A stretch of DNA of 41,530 nucleotides from an uncultured Collinsella sp. (lineage in GTDB: Bacteria > Actinomycetota > Coriobacteriia > Coriobacteriales > Coriobacteriaceae). Each line of letters starts with the position of its first letter. The stretch's first letter is position 1. Made by a program: the position numbers and the translations under genes. Location of the stretch: the NCBI GenBank assembly GCA_958453935.1, contig CAUDZT010000011.1, positions 1-41,530 of the forward strand, written 5' to 3'. The notes beneath the pieces are model-generated. The model searched no databases and was not told the DNA's origin. It was given only the letters and a program-made list of their open reading frames with translations. Positions 7,531 to 15,523 of this stretch are shown here, piece after piece.

Positions 7531-8496
7531 CTACGAACGACGCGGCTCGGGAACCACAAGCCTATCGGGGCTCGCGCCCTCGGCATCCATCAGGCTCACG
7601 TAGCGAATCGACGGATCCTCATACATCGCGTAGTAATAATTGCCCGTGCGCGCGCTAAAGCATCCGGTATAGATAGTCTTCTCGAACTTGCCATCGCCCA
7701 TCCTGGACGCCCCCTCAATCATCACCACGCCCTCGAGTGAACGGAACATGCGGACGACGTTTTCGGTCTCGCTCTCCTTTTGCGGGTAATTGGCATTGAG
7801 GTACGCCGCCTTTACAAAACGGCTCGGCGAATAGCAGTCGCCGGGAATACCGCGCATGCCGGCACCCGCGCCATAGGGCTTGAGCTCGGCGCCACGCCAT
7901 GTCGCCGTCTGCGGAAAATCGCTTGTGGCCGTGATATAGGTGCGCAGGTTTTCCATATGCCACGGGAAGGTGGGCTGATTGGCAAGGGTGTCGACCGGAT
8001 CGTCGTATACATGCAGGCCGTCAGCCATCATCTCGACCACGATGCTGCGCTGGCTGTCGCCAATAATCCAATGGAGCAGCGACACGCCCAGCCCCTCTCC
8101 GGCAGATTTGGCGACAATCACCGTGTCGCGCAGCGCGGCCTCGACCTCATCGACCGTCGAGAACGTCGCTGCCACCCACAGGGGAAACTCATAGGCCGCG
8201 ATATTGGTCTTGCCGTCGACAGGGTCCTCGGCATACTCGGCATAACCCGGGAAATTGAGACCCGCCACGGCGAGGCCCGCATCGTTGCCGCAGTCGAAGA
8301 ACATAGGGTAGTTCTTGTAATCGATGCACATACCGATCACCGCGTGTGCCGCTGTCGTGTCGTCGATAAACGAATACGGAATGTGAAACCCGCGCGGCAT
8401 CACGCGAACCTGTTGGCCGTAGTCAAAGCTCCAGTCGAGGTTGCGGCCCAGATACATGTTGCCGGAATTATCGGTAAATCGAATGCTCGTACACAT
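7531..8496 (-). CDS. Choloylglycine hydrolase family protein (bile salt hydrolase)
   Basis: 321 residues starting Met-Cys-Thr-Ser. The start is fixed by TAGGAGG four nt before the ATG at 8496 and by the need for Cys2 to become the N-terminal nucleophile; a longer frame from 8559 would bury it and overlap the neighbour's terminator. The family cleaves the amide of conjugated bile salts or of penicillin V. All usual active-site residues align: Cys2, Arg18, Asp21, Asn81, Asn173 (LANQPTFPW) and Arg226 (YSPSRF). A bile-salt role fits a gut commensal, though penicillin V acylase activity cannot be excluded. No signal peptide, so cytoplasmic. It seems to be transcribed alone. Confidence 0.92.
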   Translation of the reverse strand: MCTSIRFTDNSGNMYLGRNLDWSFDYGQQVRVMPRGFHIPYSFIDDTTAAHAVIGMCIDYKNYPMFFDCGNDAGLAVAGLNFPGYAEYAEDPVDGKTNIAAYEFPLWVAATFSTVDEVEAALRDTVIVAKSAGEGLGVSLLHWIIGDSQRSIVVEMMADGLHVYDDPVDTLANQPTFPWHMENLRTYITATSDFPQTATWRGAELKPYGAGAGMRGIPGDCYSPSRFVKAAYLNANYPQKESETENVVRMFRSLEGVVMIEGASRMGDGKFEKTIYTGCFSARTGNYYYAMYEDPSIRYVSLMDAEGASPDRLVVPEPRRS

Positions 8497-8562
8497 AGCG
8501 CCTCCTAGCTTTACGTTCTTGCTAAGTTCATTGTCACCAAACAAAAAGGCGCTAAACACAAA

Positions 8563-8595
8563 AGCCCGGACATGACAACAATGTCACGCCCGGAC
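8563..8595 (-). terminator. Probable terminator of the deformylase-like gene
   Basis: On the minus strand CCGG and TGACA pair with TGTCA and CCGG around a short loop (TGACATTGTTGTCA core), then GCTTTTGTG follows. The stem has an internal mismatch, so strength is uncertain. It separates the deformylase-like gene from the bile salt hydrolase downstream. Confidence 0.55.
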
Positions 8596-8627
8596 CAAAA
8601 ACGACGAAGTGCGGTGCTGTGGTCCCC

Positions 8628-9047
8628 TTAGACCAACTTTCCAAGACAGTGGTCGATCATATGCTGGACCATCTGCGCCTCAAAGCCGACAAAGTCCTGC
8701 TTGCGCTCGCGCATCTTGCCGTCGACGATCTGGTCAAAGGCAACCTTGCACTTGATATAGCGCGTGGACTTGGTGACCTCCTCGTGCGTCAGGCAGCTCT
8801 CCTCCATCTTGCTGGCGCCCAGGCCAAACACCAGACGGGGGTTGTAGAGCACGTGGGGCTCGCCGGCGTCGTCCAGGTAGACGCAGACCTTCTTGGTAAC
8901 GCCAATCTGGTTAGCGGCAAGGCAGCCGGCATCGTCGAGCGACTTGATGGTATCGATCAGGTCCTGAGCAACCGACTCGTCCTCGACGGTCGCAACCTCG
9001 CAACGCTGGGACAGGATAGCCTCGTCGTGGCAAAGCTCTTTAATCAT
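8628..9047 (-). CDS. Peptide deformylase homologue with catalytic Glu replaced by Met
   Basis: 139 residues from the ATG at 9047, which follows GGAGGAACGT; an ATG four codons upstream is poorer. The deformylase motifs are visible: CLAANQIG (Gln47 retained), EESCLT (Cys85) and QHMIDH (His129, His133). In active enzymes motif III is HExxH and the Glu is the general base. Here the codon is ATG, giving Met130, so normal deformylase chemistry is unlikely although all three metal ligands remain. It is short like the homologue at 898-1308, which keeps the Glu but has lost the motif I Gln. It may bind metal or nascent formyl-peptides without hydrolysis; the function is unknown. It appears to be transcribed alone. 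Confidence 0.85.
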   Translation of the reverse strand: MIKELCHDEAILSQRCEVATVEDESVAQDLIDTIKSLDDAGCLAANQIGVTKKVCVYLDDAGEPHVLYNPRLVFGLGASKMEESCLTHEEVTKSTRYIKCKVAFDQIVDGKMRERKQDFVGFEAQMVQHMIDHCLGKLV

Positions 9048-9240
9048 ACGTTCCTCCATAGGGGTCGTTGTAACCGCTTAAGTATACGGTACCCACACAT
9101 TTTCATGCGATAAATACCGTCCGTCTGTTACAAAGCGCCGAACATCAACATGCGAGGAACAGCAAGGTCGTAAAGACGATATAGTAAGTGAGTTCGTGTC
9201 AATCGGCCTAAACTCGGGGCCGAACAAGGAAAGGGTATGC

Positions 9241-10554
9241 ATGGACGAACTTTTTCACGTCAGTGAGCGCAAGTCCACAATCGGGACCGAACTTCGCGCT
9301 GGACTGACAACATTCCTGGCGATGGCCTACATCATCGCCGTCAACCCCGCAGTGCTCTCGGGCGCTGGCATTGATGCGGGAGCGCTCGCCTGCGCCACCT
9401 GCCTGGGCGCCGGCATCATGACCATCTGCATGGGCATCTTCGCAAACCGCCCGCTCGCCTGCGCTTCAGGCCTGGGCATCAACGCCATGATCGCGGGCAT
9501 CACCACCACCATGTGCGGCGGTGACTGGCACGTCGCCATGAGCGTTATCTTCCTCGAGGGTATCGTCATCTTGCTGCTCGTCCTTTGCGGCCTGCGCGAG
9601 GCCATCATGGACGCCATCCCCGTGGTCCTGCGCCACGCCATCTCGGTGGGTCTGGGCCTGTTTATCGCCATGATCGGCCTGTGCGACGCCGGCATCATCA
9701 CCGCTGGCGCCGGTACGCTCGTCGGCCTGGGCGACATCGCCTCCCCCACCTTTATCGTCGGCATCATCTCCATCGTCGTGACGGTTGCCCTGGCTTCCCG
9801 CAACGTGCCGGGCTCGCTGCTCATCGGCATCATCGTCGCCGTTATCGCCGGAATCCCGCTGGGCGTCACCCATGCGCCCGAGGGCCTCATCGCACCGCTC
9901 GACTTCTCGACCTTCGGCGCCCCGTTTGCCAGCACTGCCGACGGCAACCTTGCCATCGTGAAGGTCCTGACCGACCCGATGCTGCTCGTCGTTGCCTTCT
10001 CGCTGCTCATGAGCGACTTCTTCGACACCATGGGCACCGCGATGGCCGTCGCCAAGCAGGGCGAGTTCTTGACCGAGGACGGCAATGTCGAGGACATCCG
10101 TCCCATCCTGGTCGTCGACTCCGTGGCCGCTGCTGCCGGTGGCTTTATGGGCGTCTCCTCCATCACCACTTTCGTCGAGTCCACGTCCGGCGCTGCCGAC
10201 GGTGGCCGCACGGGTCTCACCTCCGTCACCACCGGCGTGCTGTTCATCCTCGCCGCGTTCTTCTCCCCCATCGTCACCATCGTTTCCAGCGCCGCCACCT
10301 GCGGTGCTCTGGTCTACGTCGGCTACCTCATGATGAGCGAGGCCTCCGAGATCGACTGGTCCGACGTGTCGCAAGGTTTCCCGGCGTTCATGATTGTCGC
10401 CGGCGTGCCCTTCACTTACTCCATCTCTGCCGGCATTGGCCTGGGCTTTATCGCCTACGTGATCGTCGCGCTCTTTAAGGGCGAGGCCTCCAAGATCAAG
10501 CCGCTCATGTGGATCGCAGCCCTCGCCTTCCTCGTCTACTTCTTTGTAGCGTAG
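9241..10554 (+). CDS. Purine (guanine/hypoxanthine) permease, AzgA/PbuG-type NCS2 family
   Basis: 437 residues from ATG 9241, preceded by AAGGAAAGGG. The start MDELFHVSERKSTIGTELRAG and the block GLTTFLAMAYIIAVNPAVLS are characteristic of the AzgA branch of nucleobase transporters, as are the hydrophobic GLGINAMIAG segment and MSDFFDTMGTAMAVAKQ. About a dozen membrane segments are present. Members import hypoxanthine, guanine or adenine with protons. No guanine riboswitch was recognised upstream; instead a TCGGCC/GGCCGA hairpin (9203-9223) lies just before the ribosome binding site. The last 45 bp of this gene recur at 12557-12601. Confidence 0.92.
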   Translation: MDELFHVSERKSTIGTELRAGLTTFLAMAYIIAVNPAVLSGAGIDAGALACATCLGAGIMTICMGIFANRPLACASGLGINAMIAGITTTMCGGDWHVAMSVIFLEGIVILLLVLCGLREAIMDAIPVVLRHAISVGLGLFIAMIGLCDAGIITAGAGTLVGLGDIASPTFIVGIISIVVTVALASRNVPGSLLIGIIVAVIAGIPLGVTHAPEGLIAPLDFSTFGAPFASTADGNLAIVKVLTDPMLLVVAFSLLMSDFFDTMGTAMAVAKQGEFLTEDGNVEDIRPILVVDSVAAAAGGFMGVSSITTFVESTSGAADGGRTGLTSVTTGVLFILAAFFSPIVTIVSSAATCGALVYVGYLMMSEASEIDWSDVSQGFPAFMIVAGVPFTYSISAGIGLGFIAYVIVALFKGEASKIKPLMWIAALAFLVYFFVA

Positions 10555-10580
10555 GCGCAAGATTCGCAATACCAAACAGC

Positions 10581-10620
10581 AAAGCGCGGAGTCGCATCGA
10601 GCGGCTCCGCGCTTTGCTTT
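10581..10620 (+). terminator. Terminator of the purine permease
   Basis: AAAGCGCGGAG (10581-10591) pairs with CTCCGCGCTTT (10605-10615), then GCTTTT. A copy lies after the first surface protein gene. Confidence 0.88.
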
Positions 10621-10761
10621 TAAAGCCAGGCACCACACGGACGCGCGATGTATTGCTTCGCAAGTTTTGGACGTTTTGCTCTCCAAACGGCACTACCGAC
10701 GGCTACATCCTGCAGATATGCTGGATATAACCGCATAGGCCCTATGAGGATGGGAGTAACC

Positions 10762-12534
10762 ATGGCCGCCTTGTTCACGACCCCCAAGCGCAATGACAAA
10801 ACCTCTGGAGCCCATTTTGTCGAGCCCGACCTGCGCCGTCGCACGCTGCTCGCACACGGCAGCTGGCGCCGCGTGACGCGCCGCATCGTTGTAGGCGCCG
10901 TATGCGCGCTTACGGTAAGCTCGCTGCTCATGCCGAGCATCTCGCTCGCAGCCGAGTGGGTGGACGTTGGCGGCGTCCGCCACGAAGCGGCCGCGGGCCC
11001 CACGGGAGACGCCGCCGGTACCTGGTCATGGGACGGCGCCGACGACATGAAGCTCAACGGCTATAACGGCGGCGCGATCGAGGCAGCGGGCAAGCTCAAC
11101 GTGAGCTACGAGGGCAACAACACCGTCACTAACGACGACGGCCGCGGCATCAAGGTTAAGGATGGCGCGAACGAGAACGCCGAGCTTAATATTCAGGGCG
11201 ACGCGTCCAGCACGCTCAACGTGACATCTTCTCGTGACGCCATCACTTCCGTCGGCAACATCAACATCGACGGCGCTGGCACTGTCAACGCCACGAGCAC
11301 CGAGCACGATGCCATCGATGCCGGGGGCGATGTCACCATCAAGGGCTCGGGAAACGTTAACGCCACGGGCGATTCGGATGGCATCAGGGCCGACGGCAAC
11401 ATCACGATCGACAACAGCGGAACCGTCACCGCCAAGGCCACCGAGGATCAGGGTATCGATGCTAACGAGAACCTCATCATAAAGGGCGGCGGCAAGGTAG
11501 AGGCAAGCTCTATCGAGGACAATGCGATTTGGGCCGACGGCAGTATCGAGATCTCGGGTGGCAGCCAGGTCAAGGCAAGCTCCAAGGAAGACGCCGCCAT
11601 CGACGGTAAAAACAGCCTCACGGTCACGAACGCTTCCCTCAACGCAAGTGGCGTTGGGTATGGCATCTATGTCTACAAGGGCATCACGCTCGATGGCGCG
11701 ACCGCGACGGTCCGCGCAAGCTCAGATGGCGGGGAAGTCAGCGCACTCTTCACCGATGAGGACGACATCGTCATCAAGAACGGCTCGACTGTGGATGCGC
11801 TCGCAGAAGGCAGGTTCTCGGTTGCAATCTCCACCAGTAATTTCTACTCCGGCGAAGCGGGTGGCCATATCTACATCAGCGACTCCGTTGTCAAGGCCAT
11901 AGCCCGCTATGCCGAGACCGGCGGCGACGGCCCCGACCACTACAGTGGAGACCAAAACGACGAAATCATCCCTGAGTCCGAGGGCCTGAACATCGGCATC
12001 TTCGCGCAGACCAGCGAGGGCATCACGCCCGCGACCATCTCGATCGTCCGCAGCAGGGTCACGGCCGAGGGAGACACGGCGGTAATCTTCGCCCTTGCCA
12101 TGAGCGCGGATGGCAAGGCGATCGGCACCATCGAAATCGAAGGAGCCACCATCCAGACGCCTGAAGGCGGCAAGGTCATTGACTATCGCAACAAGGAAGA
12201 ACTCAGCGACGGCATCGTCTACGAGGCGGGTCAAACCATCGGCACGGGCGACGCCGTGATCGACTCCCCCTACAACGAAGCAGTCGCCAAGCACACGCTC
12301 ATCGCGCCTCCCGAGGAGACCAAACCCGAGGAAAAGCCCGGCGAGACCAAGCCGGGTTCCAAGTCCGAGGGCGCGAAGACGATCAAGACCGTTGCAGTTG
12401 CAGCCACGGGAGCCAAGACCGCCGGCAAACTCGCGGCAACCGGCGACGCCTCGAGCGCAGCCATCATAGCGACCGCCCTTGTAGGAACGGCCGCTATCGT
12501 CACAGGCGCCCTGGCGAGTCGCAAACGCTCGTAA
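10762..12534 (+). CDS. Sortase-anchored beta-helix surface protein, copy 1 (carbohydrate-binding-domain type)
   Basis: 590 residues from the ATG at 10762, which follows GGATGGGAG; an upstream in-frame extension lacks a ribosome binding site and runs into the permease terminator. Residues 1-64 carry a long basic region (RRRTLL, WRRVTRR) and a hydrophobic signal segment ending SISLAA before EW. Residues about 90-250 show short repeats such as DGIRADGNITIDNSGTVTAK and GNVNATGDSDG, alternating I-x-I strands and Gly/Asn turns that predict a right-handed parallel beta-helix, similar to the Cthe_2159-like carbohydrate-binding family. A Pro/Glu/Lys spacer (TKPEEKPGETKPG) precedes LAATG (557-561), a hydrophobic helix and SRKRS. 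LAxTG signals are used by class E sortases. It is probably a wall-attached polysaccharide- or host-binding protein. Confidence 0.85.
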   Translation: MAALFTTPKRNDKTSGAHFVEPDLRRRTLLAHGSWRRVTRRIVVGAVCALTVSSLLMPSISLAAEWVDVGGVRHEAAAGPTGDAAGTWSWDGADDMKLNGYNGGAIEAAGKLNVSYEGNNTVTNDDGRGIKVKDGANENAELNIQGDASSTLNVTSSRDAITSVGNINIDGAGTVNATSTEHDAIDAGGDVTIKGSGNVNATGDSDGIRADGNITIDNSGTVTAKATEDQGIDANENLIIKGGGKVEASSIEDNAIWADGSIEISGGSQVKASSKEDAAIDGKNSLTVTNASLNASGVGYGIYVYKGITLDGATATVRASSDGGEVSALFTDEDDIVIKNGSTVDALAEGRFSVAISTSNFYSGEAGGHIYISDSVVKAIARYAETGGDGPDHYSGDQNDEIIPESEGLNIGIFAQTSEGITPATISIVRSRVTAEGDTAVIFALAMSADGKAIGTIEIEGATIQTPEGGKVIDYRNKEELSDGIVYEAGQTIGTGDAVIDSPYNEAVAKHTLIAPPEETKPEEKPGETKPGSKSEGAKTIKTVAVAATGAKTAGKLAATGDASSAAIIATALVGTAAIVTGALASRKRS

Positions 12535-12556
12535 ACACTTTTTCGCACAGGACGGG

Positions 12557-12601
12557 TGGATCGCGGCTCTTGCCTTCCCCGTCTACTTCTTCGTAGCGTA
12601 A
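12557..12601 (+). pseudogene. Vestigial 3' end of the purine permease gene
   Basis: The 45 bp translate as WIAALAFPVYFFVA plus stop, against WIAALAFLVYFFVA plus stop at the end of the intact permease (10510-10554); 39 of 45 bases match. There is no permease upstream of it. Four of the six differences are synonymous and one just swaps the stop codon, so this is a relic carried along when the downstream gene was duplicated. Confidence 0.92.
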
Positions 12602-12627
12602 GGGCAAGGCTGCAAAAGCTGAACAAT

Positions 12628-12666
12628 AAAGCGCGGAGTCGCCATGCGGCCCCGCGCTTTTCTTTT
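12628..12666 (+). terminator. Terminator after surface protein copy 1 (duplicate of the permease terminator)
   Basis: AAAGCGCGG (12628-12636) pairs with CCGCGCTTT (12652-12660), followed by TCTTTT. It lies 2047 bp from the matching permease terminator and now serves the first surface protein gene. Confidence 0.85.
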
Positions 12667-12805
12667 AGCGTCGGTCCCTGCGCCGGCGTGCGGCCTATTT
12701 CTCCCCCATTTTGGCCATTTTGCCCTCCAAACGGCACTACCGCCGGCAACATCCAGCAGATACGCTGAATCTAGTCGTATAGGCCCTATGAGAACGGGAG
12801 CAACC

Positions 12806-14590
12806 ATGGCAGCCTTGTTCACGACCCCCAAACGCAATGACACTACCGCCGGAACCCATGTTGCCGAACCCGACGTTCGCCGTCGCATAGGACTCGCGCA
12901 CGGCAGCTGGCGCCGCGTGACGCGCCGCATCGTCGCGGGCGCCGTGTGCGCGCTCACGGTGAGCTCGCTGCTCATGCCGAGCGTCTCGCTCGCAGCGGAA
13001 TGGGTCAAGGTCGGCGGCAACAAGTACAACACCGCGGCGAGCGACGAGGCCGGTACCTGGTCGTGGGACGGCGCCGACGACTTGAAGCTCAACAACTATA
13101 ACGGCGGCGAGATCCAGGCCGCAGGCAAGCTCAACGTGAATTACTCGGGAACCAACATCGTCACTGCCGAATGGATCGAAAGCATCAACGTTTCTCATGG
13201 CACTAACGAGAATGCCGAGCTCAATATCCAAGGCGACGCGGGCAGCACGCTCAGCGTGACATCTACTGAGGACGCTATCCTCTCCACGGGTAATATCAAC
13301 ATCGACGGAGCCGGATCCGTCAACGCCACGAGCACTGGGTTTGATGCCATCAATGCCGGGGGTGATCTCGCTATCAAAGGTTCGGGCAACGTCAACGCCA
13401 CGGGTGCATCGGATGGCATCAGGGCAAACGGCAATATCACGATTGACGACAGCGGAGCCGTCACCGCCAGGGCTACCGAGGACAAGGGTATTGGAACCGA
13501 CAAGAACCTCACCATCAAGGGTGGCGGGACGGTCGAGGCAAGCTCAGCTGATGGTGAGGCCCTTTGGAGCGGCGGCAATATCAACATCTCGGACGGCAGC
13601 CAGGTCAAGGCAAGCTCCGAGAAAGACGCTGCCGTCGAGGCCAAGGGCAGCCTCGCAGCCACAAACGCCTCCCTCAACGTAAACGGTGTTGAATATGGCG
13701 TCTATGCCCACAAGGGCATCACCCTCGATCATGCAAACGTGACGGTCCGTGCAGGTAAAGGCAGATACGGTGGCGCCATCGCCCTCTTCACCTACCAGGA
13801 CGACATCGTCGTCAAGAACGGCTCCACCGTGGACGCGTTTGCGGAAGGCGAGGTTTCGGCTGCATTCTCCACCAGAAACGATCGACCCAACGAGAAGGGT
13901 GGCCACATCTACATCAGCGACTCCGTTGTCAAGGCCATAGCCCGCTATGTCGAGAACGGCGACGGCCCCATCCCCTACAGCGAAAACCAAGATGGCGAGA
14001 CGAGGCGCGAACCCCAAGGCGAGAACATCGGCATCATCGCCCAGACCAGCGAGGGCGTCACACCCGCAGTCATCTCGATCATCCGCAGCAAGGTAACGGT
14101 CGAAGGAGATACAGCGGCAATCTTTGCCCGTGCCATGAGCGCTGACGGCAAGACAATCGGCACCATCAAGATTGAGAACGCCGCCATCCAGACGCCCGAA
14201 GGCGGCAAGGTCATTGACTATCGCAAGCTCCGTGACGGCATCTACGAAGCAGGCCAAGCCATCGGCACGGGCGACGCCACGGTCGACTCCCTCTATATCA
14301 AAGCAGTCGCCAAAAGCACGACCATCGCACCTCCCGAGGTAGCCAAGCCGGAAGACCCCAAGCCCGACGAGACCAAGCCCGCAGAAAGCAAGCCCGCGGA
14401 GTCCAAGCAGAACCCCAAGCCTGAGTGCTCAAAGCCGACCAAGGCCGTTGCGGCTTCAATCACGAAAGCCAAGACTACCGGCGTGCTCGCGGCAACCGGC
14501 GACACCTCGGGTGCGGCCATCGTGGCAACCGTCCTTGCGGGAACAGCCGCTATCGCCGCAGGCACCATGGCGAGCCGCAAGCGCTCTTAG
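12806..14590 (+). CDS. Sortase-anchored beta-helix surface protein, copy 2
   Basis: 594 residues from ATG 12806 (AACGGGAG upstream). It matches copy 1 throughout: the same basic leader (WRRVTRRIVAGAVCALTV), a signal segment ending SVSLAAEW, GTWSWDGADDLKLNNYNGG at the start of the mature protein, beta-helix repeats (DGIRANGNITIDDSGAVTAR), then a longer Pro/Lys/Ser spacer (KPDETKPAESKPAESKQ) and LAATG at 561-565 with hydrophobic helix and SRKRS. Differences concentrate in the repeat faces and in the exposed middle region (for example RYVENGDGPIPYSENQDGE versus RYAETGGDGPDHYSGDQND), suggesting different binding targets or antigenic drift. It has its own promoter copy and a strong terminator. Confidence 0.85.
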   Translation: MAALFTTPKRNDTTAGTHVAEPDVRRRIGLAHGSWRRVTRRIVAGAVCALTVSSLLMPSVSLAAEWVKVGGNKYNTAASDEAGTWSWDGADDLKLNNYNGGEIQAAGKLNVNYSGTNIVTAEWIESINVSHGTNENAELNIQGDAGSTLSVTSTEDAILSTGNINIDGAGSVNATSTGFDAINAGGDLAIKGSGNVNATGASDGIRANGNITIDDSGAVTARATEDKGIGTDKNLTIKGGGTVEASSADGEALWSGGNINISDGSQVKASSEKDAAVEAKGSLAATNASLNVNGVEYGVYAHKGITLDHANVTVRAGKGRYGGAIALFTYQDDIVVKNGSTVDAFAEGEVSAAFSTRNDRPNEKGGHIYISDSVVKAIARYVENGDGPIPYSENQDGETRREPQGENIGIIAQTSEGVTPAVISIIRSKVTVEGDTAAIFARAMSADGKTIGTIKIENAAIQTPEGGKVIDYRKLRDGIYEAGQAIGTGDATVDSLYIKAVAKSTTIAPPEVAKPEDPKPDETKPAESKPAESKQNPKPECSKPTKAVAASITKAKTTGVLAATGDTSGAAIVATVLAGTAAIAAGTMASRKRS

Positions 14591-14647
14591 ACGCCTCTGC
14601 GCACATGGCAGCTCCCGCGAAGGCCCCGAGTCCCAGCACCGTTTAAC

Positions 14648-14685
14648 AACGCCACCGCCGAGCTCCCCTCCGGCGGTGGCGTTTT
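14648..14685 (+). terminator. Strong terminator after surface protein copy 2
   Basis: AACGCCACCGCCG (14648-14660) pairs perfectly over 13 bp with CGGCGGTGGCGTT (14671-14683), running into GTTTT. Confidence 0.9.
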
Positions 14686-14797
14686 CCATATGCGTCCGCA
14701 GGGTATGCACGAGATTGTCTTTGGTCTAGCCCAACCTGCATGAGCCGGCGTGCGACAATGGGGGCCGTCGATATCACAACGCCGAGAGAAGCCCGTC

Positions 14798-15463
14798 ATG
14801 GAAGCGCATCAAAAGCAGATAACCGTTCATGCACAGCATGCCGAAAGCGCACCAGTCATCTATCTTCCCGTGGTCATGGGCGACGGCACGGAGGTTTATG
14901 AACGCTGCCGAGAGCTCAACTGCCCGCCCTTCACGCTTGTCGGCATTGGCAGCCTCAACTGGAATCGCGAGCTGAGCCCCTGGGTATGCGACGGTACCGT
15001 GCGCGATGCCGAGCCCTTTGGTGGACAGGCCGCTGGTTTTCTTGACGAGTTGTTGAAGCAGATAATCCCAGAGGCCGAATCATCGCTCCCGCAACCGCCC
15101 ACCTGGCGCGGCGTTGCCGGCTACTCGTTGGCGGGTCTTTTTGCACTGTGGGCACTTTGGCAAACAGATGTCTTTGAGCGCGCGGCGAGTGCATCGGGGT
15201 CGCTGTGGTTCCCCGGCTTTATCGACTACGCGCGCGAGCGCACGATGACAGCTACGCCCGACGCCGTCTATCTGTCACTCGGCAAAAAGGAAACCAAGAC
15301 GCCCAACCGCATGATGCGGCACGTACTCGACGATACGCGCGCGATGGAAGAGCTGTTTATCGAGCGTGACATTCCAACAACGCTGGAGCTCAACCCCGGC
15401 AATCACTTTACCCAAACTGACCTGCGCATGGCACGCGGCATCCACTGGATACTGACGCATTAA
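14798..15463 (+). CDS. Alpha/beta-hydrolase (esterase D/Fes-like)
   Basis: 221 residues from ATG 14798, after GAGAGAAG; the longer reading frame from 14750 lacks such a site. The nucleophile elbow is GYSLAG with Ser110, within WRGVAGYSLAGLFALWAL. The likely catalytic His is His203 in NPGNHFTQ near the C-terminus. SASGSLWFPGF at 131-141 is typical of IroE/Fes-like serine esterases, which act on acyl esters such as siderophore esters. No signal peptide, so cytoplasmic. The substrate is unknown, and no siderophore genes are nearby. It is flanked by terminators on both sides, so it is probably monocistronic. Confidence 0.8.
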   Translation: MEAHQKQITVHAQHAESAPVIYLPVVMGDGTEVYERCRELNCPPFTLVGIGSLNWNRELSPWVCDGTVRDAEPFGGQAAGFLDELLKQIIPEAESSLPQPPTWRGVAGYSLAGLFALWALWQTDVFERAASASGSLWFPGFIDYARERTMTATPDAVYLSLGKKETKTPNRMMRHVLDDTRAMEELFIERDIPTTLELNPGNHFTQTDLRMARGIHWILTH

Positions 15464-15503
15464 AAATGGCATCCACGCGTACATACGCATGGACGCCATT
15501 TTT
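15462..15503. terminator. Bidirectional terminator between esterase and uracil permease
   Basis: AAAAATGGC-A-TCCA pairs with TGGA-C-GCCATTTTT around a short loop. The A run on one side and T run on the other let it work for both convergent genes. It overlaps the esterase stop codon. Confidence 0.88.
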
Positions 15504-15523
15504 AATTTGGCTGAACGCAGCTG

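Larger units (their letters stand above)
10510..14590 (+). repeat. Tandem duplication (two units of about 2.04 kb)
   Basis: Unit 1 runs from 10510 to 12534 and unit 2 from 12557 to 14590. Each holds, in order, the permease 3' end (complete gene in unit 1, 45-bp relic in unit 2), an AAAGCGCGG terminator, a promoter region with the shared string TAGGCCCTATGAG, and a beta-helix surface protein gene. Offsets between matching landmarks are 2047 bp (relic, terminator) and 2044 bp (start codons). The two protein copies have since diverged, so the event is not recent. Confidence 0.9.

Noticed and set aside
8497..8559. Longer start for the bile salt hydrolase
   Set aside because: Cys2 must be the N-terminal nucleophile, the internal ATG has a TAGGAGG site, and the extension overlaps a terminator.
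9060..9240. Guanine riboswitch before the purine permease
   Set aside because: The conserved purine-aptamer core strings are not present; only a simple TCGGCC/GGCCGA hairpin is seen.
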